5,772 bases of DNA, taken from NCBI GenBank assembly GCA_022844585.1, contig JALHLM010000408.1, positions 1 through 5,772 on the forward strand, given 5' to 3'. The translations under genes and the position numbers were made by a program. Source of the stretch: Pirellulales bacterium. Its GTDB lineage: Bacteria; Planctomycetota; Planctomycetia; Pirellulales; JALHLM01. The first letter of the stretch is position 1, and the number at the start of each line of letters is the position of its first letter. Under the pieces are notes generated by a model. It did not search any database and was not told the origin of the DNA. It saw only the letters and a program-made list of their open reading frames with translations. Below, piece after piece: positions 1 through 4,904 of the stretch.

Positions 1-107
1 AGGTGTTTCGCGCTTGCGACGGTTGGGAGCGGCGTTGGACCGACCTACTGGCCGGCCAACCGTCGCGCGAATCCGATCAACTCCGTCCCTCGACGACGCT
101 GGACTAA
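1..107 (+). CDS. C-terminal fragment of an upstream gene, possibly a NuoL-like membrane subunit
   Basis: An open frame enters from the left edge and stops at TAA 105-107. It supplies the last 35 or so residues of a protein, containing the segment GWERRWTDLLAG and ending in a polar tail (RPSTTLD). The tail has no membrane helix. The stop lies only 4 bases before the ATG of the NuoM-like gene, so the two are almost certainly co-transcribed. From memory, NuoL/NADH dehydrogenase subunit 5-like proteins of planctomycetes end with a similar amphipathic 'ERRWTD' segment. The identity is therefore an inference from context plus a short tail, not a domain match. No conserved domain is visible in this fragment. 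Confidence 0.5.
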   Translation, partial: VFRACDGWERRWTDLLAGQPSRESDQLRPSTTLD

Positions 108-111
108 CGCG

Positions 112-1560
112 ATGAATGCTTTGCATTTCCCTTGGCTGCTGCCGGCGATCCTGGTCCCCTTGATCGGGGCGATCGTGATCAGCCTGCGCTCGCGCGAGCC
201 GGAAGCCGCGCGCTGGCGTGCCATGGTGTTCGGCGGCATTACCTTGGCGCTGGCGGCGGGAGCCTGGCTCGATTTCTCGTACAGTGAATCGCTGACCAGC
301 GTCGCGCAATTGTCGTCCAGCCCTGCCTGGTTGTTTCCCGACGTGCTGGCCATCGACGAGTTGAATGCGCCGCTCCTCCCGCTCGTGGCGTTGGTTTACT
401 TGCTGACCACCGTGGCGACGCTAAAAACCAAGATCCGCCGGTTTTCGTTCTCCTGGACGTTAGTCTCCGAGTCGATCACGCTGGCCACACTGCTGTGCGC
501 AAAACCGTGGGGCATCATCACCCTGCTGGCGCTCGGCACGTTGCCGCCGTTGTGGGAATTGCGCGCTCGCGGCAAGCCAGTTCGAGTTTTCGCGATCCAC
601 ATGGGCGCGTTTGTCGCGCTGCTGACGTTGGGCTGGGCGGTCGTCGAGATCGAAGGGCTCGGCCGGCTGCATTCGCTGTGGGCGGTCGTCCCACTGCTGA
701 CTGCGATTTTTATCCGCACTGGCATCGCGCCGCTACATTGTTGGGTAACCGACCTCTTCGAACACGCCACGTTCGGTACAGCGCTGGTGTTCGCCACGCC
801 GATCATGGGCGCTTTCGCCGCCGTGCGATTGGTGTTGCCGATCGCCCCCGACTGGGTCCTGCGTGCCATGGGACTGGTCGCGCTCGCTACGGCCGTTTAC
901 GCGGCTGGCATGGCGCTCGTGCAACGCGAGGGACGCCGTTATTTCTGCTACCTGCTGTTGAGCCACTCGGCGATGGTCCTCGTCGGTCTCGAAATGTTGA
1001 CGCCGATCGGCCTCACGGGCGCCTTGTGCGTCTGGCTCTCGGCAGGACTGTCGCTGGCCGGTTTCGGTTTGACGCTCCGAGCCGTCGAAGCCCGGCTGGG
1101 CCGGCTGTCGCTCACTGAGTATCACGGCTTATATGAACATGCCCCATCGCTGGCGGTCTGCTTTCTGGCAACCGGCCTAGCCTGCGTCGGCTTTCCAGGG
1201 ACGTTCGGGTTCGTGGGCACGGAGTTATTGGTCGACGGCGCCGTGATCGCTTATCCTTACGTGGGGGCCGTGATCGTGGGGGCCTGCGCGCTAAACGGCA
1301 TCGCCATCGTGCAGACTTATCTCCGGCTGTTCACCGGCGTCCGCCACGTCACGATGGTTCCGCTGGCCGCCCGGCGTCGGGAGCGGATCGCCGTCCTCAC
1401 GCTGGCGGCGATCATCTTCGGGGGCGGGCTGTTCCCGCAGCCAGGCGTTCAGTCGCGGCATCACGCCGCAACGAAGCTCCTGGAAGGCCGAGCGGCTCAA
1501 TTGCGTGCCAACGAGCTGGCCGAACGGCTCGCCACGGCGACGACCGCCGCGTCGGAATAG
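112..1560 (+). CDS. NuoM/MrpD-like proton-conducting membrane transporter subunit, divergent
   Basis: A 482-residue, very hydrophobic protein with about 12-14 predicted membrane helices and a short charged C-terminal tail (from about residue 450). It fits the Proton_antipo_M family, whose members form the ion-translocating arm of complex I (NuoL/M/N), Mrp antiporters and related complexes in the inner membrane. Family-like landmarks are RTGIAPLHCWVTDLFEHAT (202-220), which corresponds to the 'K..PLH.WLPDAH' helix 7 region, and GFPGTFGFVGTELLVDGA (360-377), the broken helix 12 region. Several residues essential in true NuoM appear replaced: the usual helix 7 Lys is Arg202, no Glu is found before the PP at 145-146, and the helix 8 Lys position is hydrophobic (I231). 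It may thus be a paralogous or non-pumping subunit. The start ATG 112 has no clear Shine-Dalgarno sequence but sits 4 bases after the preceding stop, indicating an operon. Membership in the superfamily is secure; the exact complex is not. Confidence 0.85.
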   Translation: MNALHFPWLLPAILVPLIGAIVISLRSREPEAARWRAMVFGGITLALAAGAWLDFSYSESLTSVAQLSSSPAWLFPDVLAIDELNAPLLPLVALVYLLTTVATLKTKIRRFSFSWTLVSESITLATLLCAKPWGIITLLALGTLPPLWELRARGKPVRVFAIHMGAFVALLTLGWAVVEIEGLGRLHSLWAVVPLLTAIFIRTGIAPLHCWVTDLFEHATFGTALVFATPIMGAFAAVRLVLPIAPDWVLRAMGLVALATAVYAAGMALVQREGRRYFCYLLLSHSAMVLVGLEMLTPIGLTGALCVWLSAGLSLAGFGLTLRAVEARLGRLSLTEYHGLYEHAPSLAVCFLATGLACVGFPGTFGFVGTELLVDGAVIAYPYVGAVIVGACALNGIAIVQTYLRLFTGVRHVTMVPLAARRRERIAVLTLAAIIFGGGLFPQPGVQSRHHAATKLLEGRAAQLRANELAERLATATTAASE

Positions 1561-1566
1561 CCGGTC

Positions 1567-1589
1567 CTTGCCGCGACCGCATCGGCAAG
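1567..1589 (+). terminator. Perfect inverted repeat after the NuoM-like gene, possible weak terminator
   Basis: CTTGCCG (1567-1573) and CGGCAAG (1583-1589) form a perfect 7-bp stem with a 9-base loop, starting 6 bases after the TAG of the transporter gene. No run of T follows, so this is not a classical intrinsic terminator. It may instead protect a 3' end or be coincidental. Confidence 0.35.
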
Positions 1590-1648
1590 TAACACTGAAG
1601 CCATGCCGCGCGTCGACATTGCGCGAATTCCGTTGAGAGAAAGTGGCG

Positions 1649-1882
1649 ATGCCAATCTACGAATACACCTGCCGCGGCTGCGAGCACGATTTTGAGTTGC
1701 TGGTCCGCAGCCAGGAAAAACCCGAATGCCCCGATTGCGGTAGCTCCAAGCTGGAGAAGCGGCTGAGCGTGCCCGCCGCGCACACCGCGGGAAATTCAAG
1801 TCTGCCCGTCTGTGCTCCGCCGTCGCACGGCGGCGGCTGCGGGCTTCCGCAATGCGGCCAGGGCGGCTGTATGGGGATGTAG
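1649..1882 (+). CDS. FmdB-family zinc-ribbon protein
   Basis: A 77-residue protein beginning MPIYEYTCRGC, the signature start of the FmdB/CxxC_CXXC_SSSS regulatory-type zinc ribbon. The two metal-binding knuckles are C8-x2-C11 and C27-x2-C30, followed by the usual 'GSSKLEKRLSVPA' strand. The second half is a Gly/Pro-rich tail with four more cysteines (C55, C64, C69, C74) and two histidines, which could bind additional metal. I chose ATG 1649 over the in-frame GTG two codons upstream because the family starts at MPIYEY and a purine-rich GAGAGAAAG lies 6-14 bases before it. The family is widespread and its biochemical role is not settled; a link to transcription regulation of formamidase/amidase genes gave it its name. 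The next gene begins 36 bases downstream on the same strand, so the pair may be co-transcribed. Confidence 0.9.
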   Translation: MPIYEYTCRGCEHDFELLVRSQEKPECPDCGSSKLEKRLSVPAAHTAGNSSLPVCAPPSHGGGCGLPQCGQGGCMGM

Positions 1883-1905
1883 TGGCCCCAATGATCTTCG
1901 TTCTT

Positions 1906-1911
1906 GGAGGG
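1906..1911 (+). promoter_or_regulatory. Shine-Dalgarno GGAGGG deciding the TPR-like gene start
   Basis: GGAGGG lies 7 bases upstream of GTG 1919. The longer reading frame starts at TTG 1904, which overlaps this motif and would have no site of its own. The spacing therefore favours GTG 1919 as the true start. Confidence 0.7.
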
Positions 1912-1918
1912 AGTCGCC

Positions 1919-2239
1919 GTGTCGCGTCGTGAGAAGATCGAAGCCCTGCTGGCCGATAACCCCGACGACCCATTTTTGCGCTACGGCTTGGCGCTGGAAC
2001 TCGAAAAGGAAAGCCGGCACGAAGAAAGCATCGGGCACCTGCGCGCGTTGATGCGGTTAGATACGCCGTATGTGCCGGCGTTCTTTATGTCGGCACAACA
2101 GTTCGCGAAGTTGTCGCGCATCGACGAGGCACGTACCTCACTGCGCGACGGCATCGAACAAGCTCGAGCCCAAGGCAACAGCCATGCGGCCGGCGAAATG
2201 GCGGAGTTTCTCGCCAGCCTGGGGCGACTCGGCGAGTAG
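1919..2239 (+). CDS. Small TPR-like helical repeat protein
   Basis: A 106-residue soluble protein with no signal peptide or membrane helix. Residues 17-46 (DPFLRYGLALELEKESRHEE and onward) and 51-84 (PAFFMSAQQFAKLSRIDEAR and onward) each form a helix-turn-helix with the small/aromatic spacing of tetratricopeptide repeats. A third helix, likely a cap, follows at 88-103. TPR units are protein-interaction scaffolds, so this is probably a small adaptor; no catalytic motif is visible and the partner is unknown. Start GTG 1919 is chosen from the GGAGGG site; the TTG 1904 alternative would add five residues. It follows the FmdB gene by 36 bases and converges on the DUF4912 gene, with 81 bases between stops. 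Confidence 0.8.
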   Translation: MSRREKIEALLADNPDDPFLRYGLALELEKESRHEESIGHLRALMRLDTPYVPAFFMSAQQFAKLSRIDEARTSLRDGIEQARAQGNSHAAGEMAEFLASLGRLGE

Positions 2240-2284
2240 GGGGGATCCGCCGTTTGAATAGATACCGTACGCAGCGTCATGCGC

Positions 2285-2315
2285 TTCAACGGTTGCCACG
2301 AAACGCAGCGTTGAA
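2285..2315. terminator. Inverted repeat between convergent genes, possible bidirectional terminator
   Basis: TTCAACG (2285-2291) and CGTTGAA (2309-2315) are perfect 7-base inverted repeats separated by 17 bases, lying in the 81-base gap between two converging genes. A 9-base direct repeat ACGCAGCGT (2269-2277 and 2303-2311) overlaps the second arm. There is no T-tract on either side, so terminator function is inferred only from position and symmetry. Confidence 0.3.
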
Positions 2316-2320
2316 CTTCG

Positions 2321-3475
2321 CTAGGCTTCGTTCGCCTCGCGAATCAAGGGCTCCATCGTCTTGGTGTTGCGTTCCACGGCCAGCACCACGGTCCGTTGCT
2401 CCAGACCATCCGCGCTGGAAGCCGTGGCCGGGATCACCTGGCGGCAATTCGGCAAGCTGAATCGCATGGTGAAGGTGCCATCTGGACGCAGCTTTACCGG
2501 CTCACCGTGAACCGTCACGCGAGCGCCAGGTTCGGTGGCGCCGAAGATCAACAGTTCCGCGTCGAGATCGAAATAGAACGCGTGATCGCGGCCCAACAGG
2601 CCTTCAACGCCCGCACTAAATCGACCGACCAACGGCGCGCTGATCGGGCGGCGCAGGCGTTCTTCGAGCAACTCTTGCAGCTCCACGTTCGGCGATTCGC
2701 TGGAATACCCGGCGCTCATGGCGAAAATGCGGTCGACGTTTTCCGCCAGGTCGCTCCAATTGCGGTCGATCGCGTCACTGGAACCAGGACGCGGCGTCTG
2801 CACGGTATTGCTGCGGGCCAAGCTGTAGAACCGTCCCGAAGCTGCGCGATACCCGATTTCCATCCGGTAGGACTTGGGGGGATCGGGGACGTCGATGTAC
2901 CAGTTGTTCACGCCGCCATGAATTTCGATGTGGCGAACCATGGTTTCCGACTCGGGCATCGTGGCTGAGAGTTCGGAGACCTCATAGAGCCGCAGCACCG
3001 GCTTGGCGGTGTGCCATTCCTGGCCCAGCGCGGCACGAGCGCGTTCGACCGTGGGACGGGCCAACTCCCAATGGGCGTGCAGCCAATACGGGTCGCGGAC
3101 CATGACCGTCAAACGATCTTTCTTGACCGCCACGCGCGTCTCGGGCTCATCCGAGCCGGTGGCCAGATCGCGGAGACGAATCGACGCCGCCTGGAGCTGG
3201 CGCAATTGCTCCGCGACACGGCGGGCGCTTTGTTTGACTTGGGGGCCTCCATCGCCGTTGCGGACGATTTCGCCCGGGGCGTCGATCCGCCGGCGATTAG
3301 CCGCTTGCGCGGCCGCCTGGCCGTTGCGGCGTGCGGTGGCCTTCTTACGCGCGGCCTTCATCAGGGCCTGGATCAATTGATCCTTACGCATGCCGTGCCA
3401 GCCGGGAACTCCCCGCTGCTTGGCCATGCGGGCGAGATCTTTACACGTCTGTCGGGCGAGTGTGTCGGCAGTCAT
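2321..3475 (-). CDS. DUF4912 protein with N-terminal Rho-N/SAP-like domain
   Basis: A 384-residue soluble protein with three parts. Residues about 6-41 (CKDLARMAKQRGVPGWHGMR, then KDQLIQAL) form a Rho-N/SAP-like helical domain, a fold often used for nucleic-acid binding. A basic, Ala/Arg-rich linker follows at 42-65. Residues about 118-225 match DUF4912, with the hallmark RDPYWLHAHWEL (127-138) and the segment IHGGVNNWYIDVPDPP (185-200). Residues about 300-370 (AELLIFGATEPGARVTVHGE, then a DGTFTMRFSLP strand) resemble an Ig-like beta-sandwich. The molecular function of DUF4912 is unknown. No signal peptide is seen, so it is probably cytoplasmic. The start ATG 3475 puts the Rho-N domain at the very N-terminus as expected, but no good Shine-Dalgarno sequence precedes it. 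The gene stands alone, divergent from the ATP synthase operon. Confidence 0.88.
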   Translation of the reverse strand: MTADTLARQTCKDLARMAKQRGVPGWHGMRKDQLIQALMKAARKKATARRNGQAAAQAANRRRIDAPGEIVRNGDGGPQVKQSARRVAEQLRQLQAASIRLRDLATGSDEPETRVAVKKDRLTVMVRDPYWLHAHWELARPTVERARAALGQEWHTAKPVLRLYEVSELSATMPESETMVRHIEIHGGVNNWYIDVPDPPKSYRMEIGYRAASGRFYSLARSNTVQTPRPGSSDAIDRNWSDLAENVDRIFAMSAGYSSESPNVELQELLEERLRRPISAPLVGRFSAGVEGLLGRDHAFYFDLDAELLIFGATEPGARVTVHGEPVKLRPDGTFTMRFSLPNCRQVIPATASSADGLEQRTVVLAVERNTKTMEPLIREANEA

Positions 3476-3500
3476 GAATGGCTAAGTCCCCGGATTGCTG

Positions 3501-3530
3501 GCCGATGACGCGGCCGTGGCCGGTCATGGC
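3501..3530 (-). promoter_or_regulatory. Strong stem-loop in the leader of the DUF4912 gene
   Basis: Three blocks pair to give about 12 base pairs: GCC 3501-3503 with GGC 3528-3530, ATGAC 3505-3509 with GTCAT 3523-3527, and CGGC 3511-3514 with GCCG 3519-3522. Single-base bulges sit at 3504 and 3510, and the loop is four bases (3515-3518). In the minus-strand transcript it would end 25 bases before the start codon, just outside the ribosome footprint or at its edge. No T-tract follows, so it is not a terminator. The role is inferred. Confidence 0.4.
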
Positions 3531-3733
3531 GTGACGATTACGCCTGGAATCGTCCGTGACTTTTCCGCACACGAACCGCCGCCCCCCTTTCCCTAGGAGA
3601 CAACGAAAACGCTGCCCAACGCACGCTCGGAGACCTCTGCTCGCCCGTTCCGACACCCACCACTACGATCCGACGGAAACAAAAGTTTTTGCCCGTCAAA
3701 AGTCCGCGAGGCGCGTATACATCAATCAGGCCG

Positions 3734-3762
3734 ATTGTAACTAAAATTACTGCGAATTGCAA
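3734..3762 (-). promoter_or_regulatory. Candidate sigma70-type promoter for the DUF4912 gene
   Basis: Read on the minus strand, TTGCAA (3762-3757) and TACAAT (3739-3734) are separated by exactly 17 bases, matching the consensus at 4/6 and 5/6. Transcription would begin near 3727, giving a leader of about 250 bases before ATG 3475. The -35 box is overlapped by a small inverted repeat, ATTGC-N3-GCAAT (3756-3768), which could be an operator. Sigma factor preference in this organism is unknown. Confidence 0.45.
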
Positions 3763-3994
3763 CGCAATGGGGGGTATGAAGCCCTCCTTCCGGACTCACC
3801 TGCGATTCGTAAGTTCATAGCGATAAGCCCTTTAAGTAATGTGCATCTTTCATTAGCAAAACTTGTTTTCCCTCAGCGCGGGGGGTGGTCGGGGTTCGCG
3901 CAACAGGGTTGCGTCGCGCATTCCCGTTTGGCGGCAACCCACCGCGGCGATGATCGACGCAACCAATTACTTCCCAGCATGTTACGACGACATC

Positions 3995-4023
3995 TTGACT
4001 TTGTGAAAAAAAACACGAATTAT
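3995..4023 (+). promoter_or_regulatory. Candidate upstream promoter (P2) of the ATP synthase operon
   Basis: TTGACT (3995-4000, 5/6) and AATTAT (4018-4023, 4/6) have a 17-base spacer containing an A-run (4006-4013). The -10 match is imperfect. If used, the leader to GTG 4210 would be about 180 bases and would run through the downstream promoter candidate. Confidence 0.35.
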
Positions 4024-4036
4024 GCCTTCGGGGCGA

Positions 4037-4065
4037 TTGACACTCCCTCCAGCCCCGTTTAGATT
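4037..4065 (+). promoter_or_regulatory. Best candidate promoter (P1) of the ATP synthase operon
   Basis: A perfect -35 hexamer TTGACA (4037-4042) is followed after exactly 17 bases by TAGATT (4060-4065), which keeps the most conserved -10 positions (first T, second A, last T). Transcription would start around 4072, giving a leader of about 138 bases. The inverted repeat CGGGGC/GCCCCG (4029-4034 and 4052-4057) brackets the -35 box and part of the spacer, and is a possible repressor site. Confidence 0.5.
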
Positions 4066-4185
4066 AACGCCTTTTAAGGTTCCTGGATTACCCATCTTTA
4101 CGCTCGGCTCGGTCGCAAGCGATTACGCTATGCCGACTTAGGGCGGATCGTCGGGGTGTTTGATCGCGGCGAATCGGTCGTGGCA

Positions 4186-4202
4186 CTCCTGAAAACAGGA
4201 GG
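4186..4202 (+). promoter_or_regulatory. Shine-Dalgarno-masking hairpin before the first atp gene
   Basis: CTCCTG (4186-4191), loop AAAA (4192-4195) and CAGGAG (4196-4201) make a perfect 6-bp hairpin. Its 3' arm contains five of the six bases of the AGGAGG ribosome site (4197-4202), which lies 7 bases before GTG 4210. The site itself is near-ideal and fixes the start. When folded, the hairpin would hide it from the ribosome. Confidence 0.55.
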
Positions 4203-4209
4203 CGTTGCG

Positions 4210-4473
4210 GTGCCCGACTCCCCTTCACCGTTGTCGCTCGGCTTTGCCTGGGCGTACCGAATTTTGGCGGTGGCGGCGGAGATGGTGTTGCCTGGCCTGC
4301 TGGGAAGCTGGTTGGACGGGCGACTGGGAACGCAATTCCTCGCGTTATTGGGTTTTGGCCTCGGCATCACCTTGGGCATCTGGCACTTGTTACTGATGAC
4401 CCGGTCCCATGCTCGGGAGCTGAGCGAGAAGCACAGCTTTCGAGACGAAGAGACAGACGAGCGACGACCGTGA
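4210..4473 (+). CDS. AtpZ/AtpI-like small membrane protein, first gene of the ATP synthase operon
   Basis: An 87-residue protein with two membrane helices (about 13-35 and 41-63) and a highly charged cytoplasmic C-terminus. The segment PGLLGSWLDGRLGTQ (28-42) followed by a Gly-rich helix (GFGLGITLGIW) is characteristic of the AtpZ family (F0F1-ATPase subunit/putative Mg2+-Ca2+ transport, ATPase_gene1). These proteins sit ahead of F-type ATP synthase genes and are thought to work with AtpI in enzyme assembly or Mg2+ supply. I start it at GTG 4210 because of the perfectly spaced AGGAGG. An in-frame GTG at 4156 would give 105 residues with an extra hydrophilic head and no good ribosome site. The end overlaps the next gene by 4 bases (GTGA), suggesting translational coupling. 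Confidence 0.8.
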   Translation: MPDSPSPLSLGFAWAYRILAVAAEMVLPGLLGSWLDGRLGTQFLALLGFGLGITLGIWHLLLMTRSHARELSEKHSFRDEETDERRP

Positions 4474-4904
4474 CCGAATCGGCCCTACAGCCCACGCGAG
4501 GCCTCTCCAGCCTGCGGTCATGCGCGCTCTTGATGGCGATCGCACTGGTTGTCTTCACGGCCATTGCCGCGCTGGTGAATGGCAATCGCTTTGCCGCCGC
4601 GGGCGTGAACGCCGCGCTGGTCGCCGGGTTGCTGGTTTCGCTCGGTATGTTCGCCGCACTGTGGATTTCCAATCTGGCGCAGCGTGATCGCAAAGCCATT
4701 CATTATGGTCTCGCCGCGCAGCTTGTTCGCTTGGCCTGCCCGTTGATCGGGGCCTTCGTTGTGGAGGCGCTCAATCCCACGCTGGCCGAAGCTCGATTGT
4801 TTGGCTGCGTGCTGGGCATCTATCTCCCCGCGCTGCTGGTCGAAACCTGGCTGGCGGTGCGGATGATTTCGCCGACCAACCCAAGCGAGGTGCGCCATGG
4901 CTGA
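4470..4904 (+). CDS. AtpI-like four-helix membrane protein of the ATP synthase operon
   Basis: A 144-residue protein with four predicted membrane helices (about 18-36, 42-67, 79-99 and 107-132), a short N-terminal tail and a polar C-terminus. Arg87 in helix 3 and Glu125 in helix 4 are charged residues inside the membrane. Size, topology and position between an AtpZ-like gene and atpB match the ATP synthase subunit I class, which assists assembly of the c-ring or enzyme. Sequence similarity to classical AtpI is weak by eye, so the assignment rests mostly on context. GTG 4470 is chosen because it forms a GTGA overlap with the preceding stop; no strong Shine-Dalgarno sequence is present, consistent with translation coupled to the upstream gene. 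Its end overlaps atpB by 8 bases. Confidence 0.7.
   Translation: MTESALQPTRGLSSLRSCALLMAIALVVFTAIAALVNGNRFAAAGVNAALVAGLLVSLGMFAALWISNLAQRDRKAIHYGLAAQLVRLACPLIGAFVVEALNPTLAEARLFGCVLGIYLPALLVETWLAVRMISPTNPSEVRHG

Larger units (their letters stand above)
3476..4209. other. 734-base divergent intergenic region
   Basis: No convincing protein-coding gene is seen here. The part next to the DUF4912 gene (3476-3660) is GC-rich and contains a strong hairpin. The middle (about 3660-4080) is clearly richer in A and T than the flanking genes, with runs such as AAAAAAAA (4006-4013), as expected for promoter DNA. Candidate promoters face both outward directions, and short inverted repeats occur at 3756-3768, 3899-3913, 4029-4057 and 4186-4201. 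Open frames across it begin at non-ATG codons without ribosome sites. A small RNA gene cannot be excluded, but I see no conserved RNA family. Confidence 0.7.

Noticed and set aside
495..1118. 207-residue plus-strand open frame in another frame of the transporter gene
   Set aside because: It is fully inside the NuoM-like gene, and its Arg-rich translation is typical of an off-frame reading.
2396..2968. 190-residue plus-strand open frame inside the DUF4912 gene
   Set aside because: The opposite strand encodes recognisable DUF4912 motifs. This frame has no recognisable motif or ribosome site and is a GC-driven shadow; the same applies to the frame at 3011-3508.
3538..3762. 74-residue minus-strand open frame upstream of the DUF4912 gene
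   Set aside because: It starts at TTG within the candidate -35 box and would precede the transcript start. No domain or ribosome site was seen.
3899..3913. Inverted repeat CGCAAC-AGG-GTTGCG in the intergenic region
   Set aside because: A 6-bp stem with a 3-base loop and no T-tract or neighbouring gene boundary; it may be coincidental in GC-rich DNA.
3757..4062. 101-residue plus-strand open frame in the intergenic region
   Set aside because: It starts at TTG inside the candidate minus-strand promoter, has no Shine-Dalgarno sequence, lies in AT-richer DNA and runs through promoter-like elements. Its composition is not protein-like.
4130..4141. Tiny upstream frame ATG CCG ACT TAG in the atp leader
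   Set aside because: Only three codons with no ribosome site; such frames occur by chance.
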